Below, piece after piece: positions 16,304-24,994 of a stretch of DNA of 64,000 bases; positions within the stretch are counted from its first letter, which is position 1; each line of letters opens with the position of its first letter. Below the pieces are notes generated by a model, which saw only the letters and a program-made list of their open reading frames with translations, was not told where the DNA came from and searched no databases. Source of the DNA: Rubinisphaera italica (GTDB taxonomy: Bacteria > Planctomycetota > Planctomycetia > Planctomycetales > Planctomycetaceae); NCBI RefSeq assembly GCF_007859715.1, contig NZ_SJPG01000001.1:434001-498000 (forward strand), written 5' to 3'. A program made the translations under genes and the position numbers.

Positions 16304-16956
16304 TGATGCATAAAAAGAAAATTGCAATAATTGACGATCATCCTGCCGTTCGAGACGGCCTGGCGACACGGATCTCCCTGGAAAAGGATCTGGAGGTTTG
16401 CGGAGAGGCGGAGGATGTTGCAGATGGTCTGGAATTAATTATTCGGACTCAGCCTCATCTGGCCATTGTGGATATTTCATTGAAAACAGGAAACGGACTC
16501 GACCTCATTGAGAAAGCGAAAACGGAAAATGAGTTCGTTCGATTTCTCGTCTGGTCGATGTACGAGGAAGATCTATATGCAGATCGAGCCCTGCGTGCTG
16601 GTGCCCGGGGATACATTAATAAGCAGGCTGCGACCGATAATATTATTGATGCCATTCGAGCCGTGCTCGATGACAAGATCTATCTTTCAACAGAAATGTC
16701 ATCCGTATTGCTACATCGTATCGTCATGGGGCAATCAGGATTGCAAAGTCGACCGGAAGAAGCTTTGTCGAATCGAGAACTTCAGGTTTATGAGCAAATC
16801 GGTTTGGGGAAAACGACTTTACAGATCGCTGATGCCATGAATTTGAGTCCCAGCACGATTGAAACGTATCGTGCACGGATTAAACAAAAGCTCGACTGTC
16901 ATTCCATGTCCGAGTTGATTCGCCAGGCTTCTCAATGGGTTTTGGAACGAACTTGA
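16303..16956 (+). CDS. NarL/FixJ-type response regulator
   Basis: 217 residues. The receiver domain (1-120) has the acidic pair in AIIDDHPAVRDG, phospho-acceptor Asp in AIVDISLKTGNGLD and the conserved Lys in RGYINKQAA. The LuxR-type HTH is at about 150-210 (LSNRELQVYEQIGLGKTTLQ then MNLSPSTIETYRARIKQKL). It starts on the last base of the kinase gene, which makes the kinase its cognate partner. As with other NarL-type regulators it should activate promoters when phosphorylated. The targets are probably the genes that follow, but no shared binding motif could be identified by eye. Confidence 0.92.
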   Translation: MMHKKKIAIIDDHPAVRDGLATRISLEKDLEVCGEAEDVADGLELIIRTQPHLAIVDISLKTGNGLDLIEKAKTENEFVRFLVWSMYEEDLYADRALRAGARGYINKQAATDNIIDAIRAVLDDKIYLSTEMSSVLLHRIVMGQSGLQSRPEEALSNRELQVYEQIGLGKTTLQIADAMNLSPSTIETYRARIKQKLDCHSMSELIRQASQWVLERT

Positions 16957-17206
16957 TAAAAACCGATCTGAGCAATCCAGCAATGCTCTTGATCCACAGT
17001 TGTCTTTGGGCCAGATGATAATGCTCGCTTTGTGCGAACACAATTATCGATTTCTTCATCGCCATTGCTTGTGGCGAATTTCCCGACAAACAGACGCCTG
17101 TTTCCAAGACAGCCAGAATTTAACTGGCTCGCTAACTTATATTCAGTGAGGAATACTGCCGCTTCAAAAGAGCCGAAACTGATCAATTTTAACAATGAGG
17201 AATGTC

Positions 17207-17491
17207 ATGGAAGCATGGAGGAATCATTTCGACAAAAAAGAGTCTCTTTCGAACTGTGTTCCGGGGCGTCGAGCTAACAGCGTACGCACTTTAATTGTTG
17301 GCGGACGAGAATTGAGTGTCCAGATACCTGAGGATTCACTCGACTTAACGGTCAGTGGCACGGTAAGCAGTTACTATCAGAAGCAAATGGCACTTAAGTT
17401 GATATTTTTAGAAAATTCTCATCGAACTATTATCGATCGCATTGCAGTGGATCGGAAACCACATGTGCTGAAAGGAGCTGGACATGAATAA
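17207..17491 (+). CDS. Small BON-like domain protein
   Basis: 94 residues. The core (SVRTLIVGGRELSVQIPEDS, then LTVSGTVSSYYQKQMALKLI and IIDRIAV) has the pattern of a BON domain, in which a beta-strand, the SYYQKQMA helix and a second strand follow each other. BON proteins bind phospholipids or other ligands and often occur in stress loci. I chose ATG 17207 because gagg precedes it by 6 nt; 17195 is an alternative without a ribosome site. The stop overlaps the next gene by 8 bp, so the pair is probably co-transcribed. Confidence 0.6.
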   Translation: MEAWRNHFDKKESLSNCVPGRRANSVRTLIVGGRELSVQIPEDSLDLTVSGTVSSYYQKQMALKLIFLENSHRTIIDRIAVDRKPHVLKGAGHE

Positions 17492-17942
17492 TAATCGTAT
17501 CCAAGAGGAAGTCCCCCAATCATTTCACCATGAAGAAATTCATGAAGCCATCAACGAATTGAAAACATTCTGGGATGAGGTGAATCAGTACGGGCAAGGA
17601 CCAAAGTATGAAGAGATGAGTTTAAAACTGTCTCAATTTCGAAGCTTACTCGCAAATCACTTTGTTGAGGAGCAATTCTTTTTGCTATCATTAATCAAGC
17701 GAGGAGCTCGTATCAATCAGGCACAATATGGTCAGATTCTGGAGGAGCATACCGTTTTTCTGGAACGTCTGGCAGATGATATCGAGCGTCTGGAATCGGG
17801 GACTCACCGATTCCGAAACTGGGCTTCCGTCTGGGATGAGTTTGATGACATTATTGATCAAATTGCAGTACACGAAGTTGCAGAGCAGGACATGATTACC
17901 GCTGCAGTTGAATTTCAGGACGAACAAATTCAACGGCAATAA
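17484..17942 (+). CDS. Hemerythrin-like HHE-domain protein
   Basis: 152 residues, an all-helical protein with the carboxylate/histidine pattern of hemerythrin-like cation-binding domains: FHHEEIHEAIN, ANHFVEEQFFLLSLI, ILEEHTVFLERLADDIE and IAVHEVAEQDMI. It would bind a di-iron centre and sense or carry O2 or react with NO. It overlaps the BON-like gene and lies 0.5 kb after the sensor-regulator pair, which suits a role in oxygen handling. The exact iron ligands should be checked by alignment. Confidence 0.75.
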   Translation: MNNNRIQEEVPQSFHHEEIHEAINELKTFWDEVNQYGQGPKYEEMSLKLSQFRSLLANHFVEEQFFLLSLIKRGARINQAQYGQILEEHTVFLERLADDIERLESGTHRFRNWASVWDEFDDIIDQIAVHEVAEQDMITAAVEFQDEQIQRQ

Positions 17943-18104
17943 TAGCCTTCGTCAACTATGTTATTTGGAGATGAAAGTCGGTATTTGGTATTTTGCATAG
18001 CCTCTTAAGCGATTCCAGGCTGATCAGCTGTCGGAGAATTTATCCAGTGGGAATAAAAGCTGGAACTGTATAAACAATTATCATATGTTCAAGGGAGTAA
18101 AGCA

Positions 18105-18587
18105 GTGAGTAAATCCATTTGCGGTCGTCGTGTCCTGTTTCTTGCTGGTTTTACGGCACTACTCTTATTGTATACAACGATCACGCATTGTGAAGAAAAT
18201 CCTCCTTCAGACAGACGAGAAACAAAATCTAATGAGGATAAAGCGGAACTGGCTGAAGAAGAACAGGAAAAAGAGCTTCATCGCTTTATGATTGCAAAAT
18301 TGAAAGCCTCAGTCGATATTCTGGAAGGGCTCACGACCGAAAACTATCCACTCATAAAACATGGTGCCACGAAACTCAACCAAATGAGCACGGCTGAAAA
18401 GTGGAGATATTCTAACGATACTATTTACCGTCAGTTCAGTTCCGAATTCCAACGAACGACTCAGGATATGATTGAGGCTGCCAACGAAAAGAATCTAGAT
18501 AAATCGACATTGAAATGGATGGACGTCACCGTGAAGTGCATTGAGTGTCATCGCCATGTTAGAGCCATGCTGATTGTCGCAGAGTAA
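18105..18587 (+). CDS. c-type cytochrome with C-terminal CxxCH (c'-like), copy 1
   Basis: 160 residues with a signal peptide (VLFLAGFTALLLLYTTITHC), so exported. A helical body ends with KCIECHRHVRAM, a single CxxCH heme site at the C terminus as in class II (cytochrome c'-like) proteins. The start is GTG 18105, with ribosome site gggag 10 nt upstream. It is a paralog of the gene at 19216: both share KLKAS.DILEGL and LDKSTLKWM.... The function may be electron transfer or gas binding; the heme environment is not predictable here. A divergently oriented methyltransferase gene separates the two copies. Confidence 0.78.
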   Translation: MSKSICGRRVLFLAGFTALLLLYTTITHCEENPPSDRRETKSNEDKAELAEEEQEKELHRFMIAKLKASVDILEGLTTENYPLIKHGATKLNQMSTAEKWRYSNDTIYRQFSSEFQRTTQDMIEAANEKNLDKSTLKWMDVTVKCIECHRHVRAMLIVAE

Positions 18588-18702
18588 AGAGGCAGGATCA
18601 TAGCATTAAGGAGTGGTCAGTATGCATTTCTGTTTTCGGAAATAAAAAGTTCGCTACCCGTCTGTTTGGCAGGTTAAAAGCAAGAGAGTCTTTCTATTTA
18701 AA

Positions 18703-19146
18703 TCAATAGAGATAGGGCAGGAATCTCCATCGGGATTTTTTGAATTGTTCGTATTCCTGAAATCGTTCCTGCATGAATATTTCTTCATAACGAGCTTTGA
18801 AATTCAAGACACTGACAAGAGCAAACCACATAAGCAGCCTCCAGTAAGGAGCTTCAAAATTTAAGGTGCTCCCTGTGAGGAATAACAGACCGGTATACAT
18901 CGGATGCAGTAATATTCGATAAGGTCCCGTTGTGACAAGTTTGGCATTGGGATGAGGATCGGGTCCAACTGAAAGGTTATGAAGTTTCATGATCGCAATT
19001 GACCAGAGGAAAAGTATGAAACCAGAAATCATGCCCAGTCCATTCCAGATTGTTAGTTTTGGCAACGGAGTCGACAAAACAATTACCGAGGACAATCCAA
19101 ACTGCAATATGACCAGCATATGAATTTTCCAATCCCAATTTTTCAT
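18703..19146 (-). CDS. Isoprenylcysteine carboxyl methyltransferase-family membrane protein
   Basis: 147 residues with four hydrophobic segments and the family signature LVTTGPYRILLHPMYTGLLF, RYEEIFMQERFQEYEQF at the C terminus. Members (ICMT/PEMT-like, also called NnrU-like or methyltransferase family) methylate small lipids or thiols with S-adenosylmethionine. It lies on the minus strand between two paralogous cytochrome genes, convergent with the first and divergent from the second. The substrate is unknown. Confidence 0.8.
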   Translation of the reverse strand: MKNWDWKIHMLVILQFGLSSVIVLSTPLPKLTIWNGLGMISGFILFLWSIAIMKLHNLSVGPDPHPNAKLVTTGPYRILLHPMYTGLLFLTGSTLNFEAPYWRLLMWFALVSVLNFKARYEEIFMQERFQEYEQFKKSRWRFLPYLY

Positions 19147-19215
19147 GTGTATTTATTTTCTATTCAAATTGAATGCTTTACGACAATCTGAGCCCACACA
19201 AACAGGAGTAGAAAC

Positions 19216-19680
19216 ATGGTTCCAATACGCTCGCTGGCCGTTAACAGTCAATACGCATTGATCACACTTTGCGGACTGCTGATGGTATCTCCACTCCATT
19301 CCAGTGAACCTCTCAAGAAGACGAAAGAATCATCTGGTCTTCGTCCTTTGTCAGAAAACTCCTCAGATGAAGATGTAGAATTACGTCGAAGCTTCATGAG
19401 AGCTAAATTGAAAGCCTCGTCTGATATTTTAGAAGGACTCAGTAATGAGGATTTTCTTCTGATCGGCAGTGGAGCAGAGAAGTTATATAAAATGAGTACC
19501 GTCGAAAAATGGCTGTACTCAGATGATGAGGAATATCGCCAATATACGAATGAATTTCAACGCGACGCACTCGGGCTGGTGGAAACGGCCAAAGAAGGCA
19601 AACTCGATAAATCGACACTGAAATGGATGGAGTTGACAATGAAGTGTATTGAATGCCATCGCCATATTCGTGAAAACTAG
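19216..19680 (+). CDS. c-type cytochrome with C-terminal CxxCH (c'-like), copy 2
   Basis: 154 residues. A signal-like N terminus (YALITLCGLLMVSPLHSS) precedes a helical body ending TMKCIECHRHIREN, the CxxCH heme site. Similarity to the protein at 18105 is high over the last 100 residues, so it is a recent paralog. A good ribosome site (aggag, 7 nt) precedes ATG 19216. Followed after 55 bp by a universal stress protein gene on the same strand. Confidence 0.78.
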   Translation: MVPIRSLAVNSQYALITLCGLLMVSPLHSSEPLKKTKESSGLRPLSENSSDEDVELRRSFMRAKLKASSDILEGLSNEDFLLIGSGAEKLYKMSTVEKWLYSDDEEYRQYTNEFQRDALGLVETAKEGKLDKSTLKWMELTMKCIECHRHIREN

Positions 19681-19735
19681 GCGAAGAATAAATTGGTCAA
19701 TCGTACCGAATACTGATGATGAAAGAATCCGAACG

Positions 19736-20608
19736 ATGAAATTCCTACTTGCTCACGATGGATCAGAGGCTGCTCTGGCGAATGAAGACTTTCTAATCAA
19801 CATCACAGATTCAAACAGAGCGATCGCTGAAATCGTATCCGTCATTTATCCACCACATTATGGGAGTTTCGGTTACGAAAGCATGTTCATCGCCGCTGAA
19901 ATGCATGAATCTATGCGGAAAGAGGCTGCTCTTGCTCTGGAGAATTCAACGACAAAGTTTAATGAAGCCAATTGGCAGCAGAGCTCTCACCTCGTTGAAG
20001 GGCTGCCTGCACAAGAAATTATTGCCAATTCAAAATCGTTAAACGCGGATGTGATTGCCGTCGGTTCGCAGCGTAAATCTGGCTTTGAAAAATTTCTACT
20101 GGGTAGTGTGTCCTCCAAAATTGTCAGGCATGCCGAATGTACGGTTATGATACACCGTGGTTCTACTCAACCTGCAGGAGAAAAACTGCGGATCCTGCTT
20201 GCTTATGATGGTTCTGACGACTCGAAAAAGGCTGTTGAGTTCCTGAAAAGTTATCCCTGGAAAAGTGAGATCGAAGTGCTGATAGTTCGCGTCATCGAAC
20301 TGGTCGAAGCCTTCAATATGGATGCGATTCAACATGCCTCGGCTGGCTGGGATGACGAAGTTCAAGCCAGTCAACAGGCGATAGAATCTGTCAAAGTCGA
20401 TTTAGAAGCAACGGCCGCTTCCGTGGAGACGCAACTTCATCAAAGCCAGAAAGTCGCAGAAGAACTGCTCCAGACCAGTGACGTCTGGAAGCCGGATCTG
20501 ATTGTGATGGGACATCAGGGGCACGGGGCCGTAGCACAGTATCTACTCGGAAGTGTCGCGTATCGCGTTGCGGAACACGCACTCTGTTCTGTGATCATCG
20601 TCCGTTAA
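19736..20608 (+). CDS. Tandem-domain universal stress protein, copy 1
   Basis: 290 residues from ATG 19736 (MKFLLAHDGSEAALANEDFL); the frame is open further upstream but overlaps the cytochrome gene. Two UspA folds in tandem: the first ends VIAVGSQRKSGFEKFLLGSV, with the ATP-binding GS(Q/R)-x9-G-(S/T) pattern, and the second begins LRILLAYDGSDDSKKAVEFL and ends LIVMGHQGHGAVAQYLLGSV. USPs bind ATP and help cells survive starvation or low oxygen. Cytoplasmic. The next gene is a paralog. Confidence 0.92.
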   Translation: MKFLLAHDGSEAALANEDFLINITDSNRAIAEIVSVIYPPHYGSFGYESMFIAAEMHESMRKEAALALENSTTKFNEANWQQSSHLVEGLPAQEIIANSKSLNADVIAVGSQRKSGFEKFLLGSVSSKIVRHAECTVMIHRGSTQPAGEKLRILLAYDGSDDSKKAVEFLKSYPWKSEIEVLIVRVIELVEAFNMDAIQHASAGWDDEVQASQQAIESVKVDLEATAASVETQLHQSQKVAEELLQTSDVWKPDLIVMGHQGHGAVAQYLLGSVAYRVAEHALCSVIIVR

Positions 20609-20657
20609 TCAGGTGTGAGTTCTCCTTGTTAAACTCATACACAAACAGGAAATGTCC

Positions 20658-21491
20658 ATGAAGATTCTGCTTGCCTACGATGGATCGGAACAGTCTAAAG
20701 CCGCAGGGAAGTTTCTGAGGAGATTCTTTTATCCTACGAGTGATCCCATTGAAATCGTTTGCGTGATTGATGCCCTGCGAGATCACAGTTGTCGTGTATT
20801 ATCAGATCTTCAGAACGAGGCTGACCTCAAGCTGGAAGCGATCCAAAGAGAATTCCAGGTTGAAGACTGGAATGTGGAAACGAAGCGACATGAAGGAGAG
20901 ATATCCAAGACGCTGATGAAGGAAGCCGAGGTGGGAGGGGCCACACTTCTGGTCGCTGGAGACCGGGGCCTTGGCAAGATCGATTCTCTGCTGTTGGGAA
21001 ATGTGTCCAGTCATCTTGTCAAGCAGGCAAACTGCTCGGTGCTGATCGCAAAGAAATTTCCTGAAGTCGATTCCAGGGAAGTTGTGCGAATCCTGTTTCC
21101 CTACGATGGATCCCGAGCCGCAGAGTCTGCAGTGCAGTGGATTGAGTCGACTAACTGGCGGATCCCCGTCGAGTTAATGCTCCTCAATGTGATGGAGTCT
21201 CAGACTGACCATATGAAAAAAATGGCGATAGCGAATGCCACCTATGGTGAACTCGACGCTTTAAGGATACGGCTCGACAAAGAAATGACAACAAAATTAC
21301 GTCGTGTAGAAACGGAAGTAATTGAAGACGACAATATTGATAAAACCATCCTGAATGCTGCCGTGACCTGGAACGCCGATTTAATTTTGCTTGGCCATCA
21401 TGGACATAATAAGTTAATCGAACATATGCTCGGTAGCACAGCTTATCATATCGCCGAACATGCTTCCTGTTCCGTGTTAGTGATCAGGTGA
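20658..21491 (+). CDS. Tandem-domain universal stress protein, copy 2
   Basis: 277 residues from ATG 20658 (MKILLAYDGSEQSKAAGKFL), with agga 9 nt upstream; ATG 20652 two codons earlier lies too close to that ribosome site. Domain 1 ends TLLVAGDRGLGKIDSLLLGN and domain 2 LILLGHHGHNKLIEHMLGST, both with the ATP-binding glycine pattern. It follows the first USP gene by about 50 bp. Two adjacent two-domain USPs are typical of dormancy or hypoxia regulons. Confidence 0.92.
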   Translation: MKILLAYDGSEQSKAAGKFLRRFFYPTSDPIEIVCVIDALRDHSCRVLSDLQNEADLKLEAIQREFQVEDWNVETKRHEGEISKTLMKEAEVGGATLLVAGDRGLGKIDSLLLGNVSSHLVKQANCSVLIAKKFPEVDSREVVRILFPYDGSRAAESAVQWIESTNWRIPVELMLLNVMESQTDHMKKMAIANATYGELDALRIRLDKEMTTKLRRVETEVIEDDNIDKTILNAAVTWNADLILLGHHGHNKLIEHMLGSTAYHIAEHASCSVLVIR

Positions 21492-21677
21492 ATGTTGAAG
21501 TTCTATAGCCGTTTCCATGAATGTGCAGCGGGTGAATGACTGGAAAAATAGGACTCAAACCATCAATAGCCACTCCAGTAAACTGCAAACTGCAGTAATG
21601 ATACTGTCTCAAAAAGATGAAACGCGGTTGATTGTAAAGTGAAATCTAAGAAATGACACGCTGTTTGACAGGGATGA

Positions 21678-22169
21678 ATGATTGAAAGACCATCAATAAT
21701 GGATCAATTATCGTTTGGCAGAAACCTCTCTGAAAAGATGATGTCCAAGATTATCTCAATGGGAGAACCTAAAACCGTCGCCGGAAATTGCTGTTTGTTC
21801 CGGGAGGGAGAGTATCACAACTCCGTCTATCTGATTGTCAAAGGGAATGTCTTATTGGACACGTTTGTGCAAGGGCGAAAATTTATCGAATTGTTAACCT
21901 TGAGTGATGGAGAATTTCTGGGATGTTCCCCAATTATTTCAACTCGACCGATGTCACTACGAGCAACGACGCTGACAGAGACTCAGCTGATTGTTTTTCA
22001 GGCAGATGAGTTAAAAGACTATTGCGAAATTGACCATGATTTCGGATACCAGTTTATGAAAGAGATCGCCTGCATATTTGCTCGTCGATTAATGGCCACT
22101 CGGCTACAGCTGCTTGATCTGTTTCTCCCTCCAGACGTCGATTCTGCTGTGAAACCTAAAGTCACCTGA
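21678..22169 (+). CDS. Cyclic-nucleotide-binding domain protein without HTH
   Basis: 163 residues forming a cupin-like cNMP-binding domain (FREGEYHNSVYLIVKGNVLL, LLTLSDGEFLGCSPIIS). The C-terminal part (QFMKEIACIFARRLMATRLQ) is the dimer helix of Crp/FNR proteins, but no DNA-binding HTH follows. The protein therefore cannot be a normal Crp-type regulator; it may act by binding a partner. It lies directly upstream of the hydrogenase gene set on the same strand, which suggests hydrogenase-related signalling, by inference only. Confidence 0.8.
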   Translation: MIERPSIMDQLSFGRNLSEKMMSKIISMGEPKTVAGNCCLFREGEYHNSVYLIVKGNVLLDTFVQGRKFIELLTLSDGEFLGCSPIISTRPMSLRATTLTETQLIVFQADELKDYCEIDHDFGYQFMKEIACIFARRLMATRLQLLDLFLPPDVDSAVKPKVT

Positions 22170-22218
22170 AGCAGAGTGCAATTCTCTTATCACTTAGTTT
22201 TATCTCAGACTTAATTTC

Positions 22219-23319
22219 ATGAACGACTTTCAATATTTTCGCATGGATCAGTTCCCCGACCTTTTAAGGCAATTGATGCATTCGGGCTATCGAGTGATTG
22301 CTCCGACCATTGATCAGGAAGCCATCGTCTATGCTGAAATTCAATCGATTGATGACATGCCACGCGGATACACTGATGAACAGAAACCGGGATATTATCG
22401 ACTTCAACATACAGGGAATCAGCGATTCTTCGACTATGCCGTTGGCCCACACTCCTGGAAGAGATATCTGTTTCCTCCATTGCAGTTGATCTCAACATCG
22501 ATCAAGTCTCAGGATGGATGGGTTTTCGAAGATCATGTCGACGAAGGCGAATCCTATGCGTTTCTGGGAGTTCGAGCCTGCGAACTGGCAGCGATGCGTA
22601 TTCAGGATCGAGTGTTTCTGGAGGGGGCATACGTTGACAAAAACTATCAGAATCGACGAAAAGCTTCATTCATCGTAGCCGTTAACTGTGCCGTGCCTTC
22701 TGCGAATTGCTTTTGCACCTCGATGAATACAGGACCTAAGTGCAAGTCGGGATTTGATATTGCGTTGACGGAACTGTCCGATGGATTCCTGATAGAGATT
22801 GGTAGTTCACATGGAAATGAAATTGTGACGCCGTTGGGATTTCCGACTGCGACTGAGGAACAACTTTCTGAGTCAGAGTCGATCTCTGATCACGCTACAG
22901 AACAAATAAAAAAAACAATGGACACAACCGATTTGCGAAATCGGTTAATGGGTCAACTTGAGCATTCCCACTGGAAAGATGTTGCGAATCGTTGTCTCTC
23001 CTGCACAAATTGCACGATGGTATGCCCGACCTGTTTTTGCAGTCATGTTGAAGAAGTTCCTGATTTGAATCAGGAACGAGTCGATCGTCGTAAAACCTGG
23101 GACTCCTGTTTCAATCCTGGTTTCAGCAAGTTGCATGGAACACCTGTCAGAAACGATACACGTAGTCGATATCGACAATGGCTTACCCATAAACTGGCGA
23201 CCTGGCACGATCAATTTGGTGAATCTGGTTGTGTTGGCTGTGGTCGATGTATCACCTGGTGTCCTGTCGGTATCGATTTGACGGCGGAAGTCGCAGCCCT
23301 TTGTGAGGAGGAACCATGA
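22219..23319 (+). CDS. hydB: Group 3b-type hydrogenase/sulfhydrogenase beta subunit (Fe-S)
   Basis: 366 residues. Two 4Fe-4S motifs near the C terminus: [12 protein letters not shown] (259-270) and [12 protein letters not shown] (338-349), each C-x2-C-x2-C-x3-C-P. The N-terminal part matches the HydB/AsrA family, with further cysteines in [13 protein letters not shown]. It passes electrons between the flavin gamma subunit and the hydrogenase core. First of a tight hydrogenase operon: stop overlaps the next start by 4 nt (ATGA). Cytoplasmic. Confidence 0.88.
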   Translation: MNDFQYFRMDQFPDLLRQLMHSGYRVIAPTIDQEAIVYAEIQSIDDMPRGYTDEQKPGYYRLQHTGNQRFFDYAVGPHSWKRYLFPPLQLISTSIKSQDGWVFEDHVDEGESYAFLGVRACELAAMRIQDRVFLEGAYVDKNYQNRRKASFIVAVNCAVPSANCFCTSMNTGPKCKSGFDIALTELSDGFLIEIGSSHGNEIVTPLGFPTATEEQLSESESISDHATEQIKKTMDTTDLRNRLMGQLEHSHWKDVANRCLSCTNCTMVCPTCFCSHVEEVPDLNQERVDRRKTWDSCFNPGFSKLHGTPVRNDTRSRYRQWLTHKLATWHDQFGESGCVGCGRCITWCPVGIDLTAEVAALCEEEP

Positions 23320-24176
23320 ATCGGGAGGCATCGGTTCCGACTTCCAACTCTGCCTGGAAACTTCATGAAATTCGTTTGGTCTCAAGAAAGAAGGAAATAC
23401 CAATCGTCGAGACTTTTGAATTTTCTTTCGTCGATTCCGCGGTTGGACAGCAATACGCCGCAAGACCTGGGCAGTTCAATATGCTTTATATTCCTGGATA
23501 TGGAGAAGCAGCAATTTCTACAAGTGGATTATCGCAAAATACCGGAAACATCGTGCATACGATTCGTCAGGCTGGTAATGTCACCAATGCGATTTTCAGA
23601 TTGGAGTTAGGGCAAACACTCGGGTGTCGAGGACCGTATGGAAACGGTTGGCCGTTACGGGATTTGGAGGAGAAGCACCTCATTCTGATTGGTGGAGGCA
23701 TTGGAATGGCACCACTGCGTTCTGTTATTGAATCATTGAGACAATCGCGGTGTAGTTTTTCGAAAGTGACCATACTCATAGGTGGACGCAGTCCGGACTC
23801 TCTCTTGTATTCAGCAGAATATGATCAGTGGCGGTCTTCAGGCTTTGAAGTTCTGACCACAGTCGATCACTCGACAACCGGTTGGCAGGGAAATATTGGA
23901 GTTGTGCCGAGTTTACTGGACCACATCGAGCTCTCAGATCCCAACGCCGCCATCGTGATGTGCTGTGGCCCCGAAGTGATGATGAATTATTCTGCTCTTG
24001 CGGCAATCGAACGAGGAATTCCTGAAGATCAGATTTTCTTCAGTCTTGAGCGTCATATGAATTGTGCGATCGGACATTGTGGGCGATGCCAATTAGGGTC
24101 CTACTTTCTTTGTACGAATGGACCGGTTTTCCGGTATAATCAAGTCAAAGAATTAATGAAGATTCCAGAACTCTGA
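23316..24176 (+). CDS. hydG: Hydrogenase/sulfhydrogenase gamma subunit, FAD/NAD(P)-binding
   Basis: 286 residues of the ferredoxin-NADP reductase superfamily: flavin-binding [23 protein letters not shown](P)-binding [18 protein letters not shown], and a C-terminal 2Fe-2S cysteine cluster ([17 protein letters not shown]). It couples pyridine nucleotide to the hydrogenase core, as in Pyrococcus sulfhydrogenase and group 3b enzymes. It overlaps the preceding gene by 4 nt and is 14 bp from the small subunit gene. The symbol hydG follows group 3b usage and is not the FeFe-maturase. Confidence 0.88.
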   Translation: MNREASVPTSNSAWKLHEIRLVSRKKEIPIVETFEFSFVDSAVGQQYAARPGQFNMLYIPGYGEAAISTSGLSQNTGNIVHTIRQAGNVTNAIFRLELGQTLGCRGPYGNGWPLRDLEEKHLILIGGGIGMAPLRSVIESLRQSRCSFSKVTILIGGRSPDSLLYSAEYDQWRSSGFEVLTTVDHSTTGWQGNIGVVPSLLDHIELSDPNAAIVMCCGPEVMMNYSALAAIERGIPEDQIFFSLERHMNCAIGHCGRCQLGSYFLCTNGPVFRYNQVKELMKIPEL

Positions 24177-24190
24177 ATCGAGGAGAATCG

Positions 24191-24994
24191 ATGCCGGAAA
24201 AATTAAGGCTGGGAATCTTCAAATTCGCCTCATGCGATGGATGTCAGCTTTCACTACTTAATGCGGAAGAAGAATTGCTGGAACTGGCTGAGTTGGTCGA
24301 GTTTGCGCACTTTCCAGAAGCGAGCAGTCGTATCGACTCCGGACCTTATGATCTGGTTTTGATTGAGGGATCGATTTCGACTCCTGAAGACCTGGATCGT
24401 ATCCAACAGATTCGTAGGCAAACAGACACACTTGTCACGATTGGAGCCTGTGCAACAGCAGGAGGGATTCAGGCGTTACGCAATGGAGCCAATCATGACG
24501 AGTTTATGAAACTGGTCTACCCACATCCCGAGTATTTACAATCACTGGCAACGTCAACTCCAATCTCCAACCACGTTTCCGTTGATTTTGAATTGAGAGG
24601 TTGTCCCGTCGACACCGGGCAACTTTTGCAAATCATTTCCGATAAACTTCACCATCGCAAATTCAGCGTGCCAGATCACTCCGTCTGTCGGGACTGCAAA
24701 CTGCAAAATATCGTATGCGTGAGTGTCGCTCGGGGAATCCCCTGCCTGGGGCCGCTCACGCAAGCTGGATGCGGAGCCATTTGTCCTCGATTTCATCGTG
24801 GCTGTTATGGCTGCTTCGGGCCTTGTCATCAAACGAATACAGATGGCTTAACAGATTGGCTGATTAAAGACGGGCACGCATCAGCTGAGTTGATTCCACT
24901 CTTTCTGAACGTGAACGCAGAAGCTCCAGAATTTGCACGGACAGGTGCACAACTTAAGAGGCAAGACTCGGCCGAAGGAGAGTCTGATGAGTGA
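24191..24994 (+). CDS. hydD: [NiFe] hydrogenase small subunit (group 3b-like, delta)
   Basis: 267 residues, cytoplasmic (no Tat signal). The proximal cluster cysteines are in FASCDGCQLSLL, GACATAGG and RGCPVD. The C-terminal region has more cysteines (CRDCKLQNIVC, AGCGAICPRFHRGCYGCFGP), as expected for small subunits carrying three clusters. Ribosome site gaggag 6 nt before ATG 24191. Its stop overlaps the large-subunit start by 8 bp. Transfers electrons from the NiFe site to HydB/HydG. Confidence 0.92.
   Translation: MPEKLRLGIFKFASCDGCQLSLLNAEEELLELAELVEFAHFPEASSRIDSGPYDLVLIEGSISTPEDLDRIQQIRRQTDTLVTIGACATAGGIQALRNGANHDEFMKLVYPHPEYLQSLATSTPISNHVSVDFELRGCPVDTGQLLQIISDKLHHRKFSVPDHSVCRDCKLQNIVCVSVARGIPCLGPLTQAGCGAICPRFHRGCYGCFGPCHQTNTDGLTDWLIKDGHASAELIPLFLNVNAEAPEFARTGAQLKRQDSAEGESDE

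Noticed and set aside
23316..24176. FeFe-hydrogenase maturase HydG
   Set aside because: The protein is a flavin/NAD(P)-binding reductase subunit; it lacks the radical-SAM CxxxCxxC motif.
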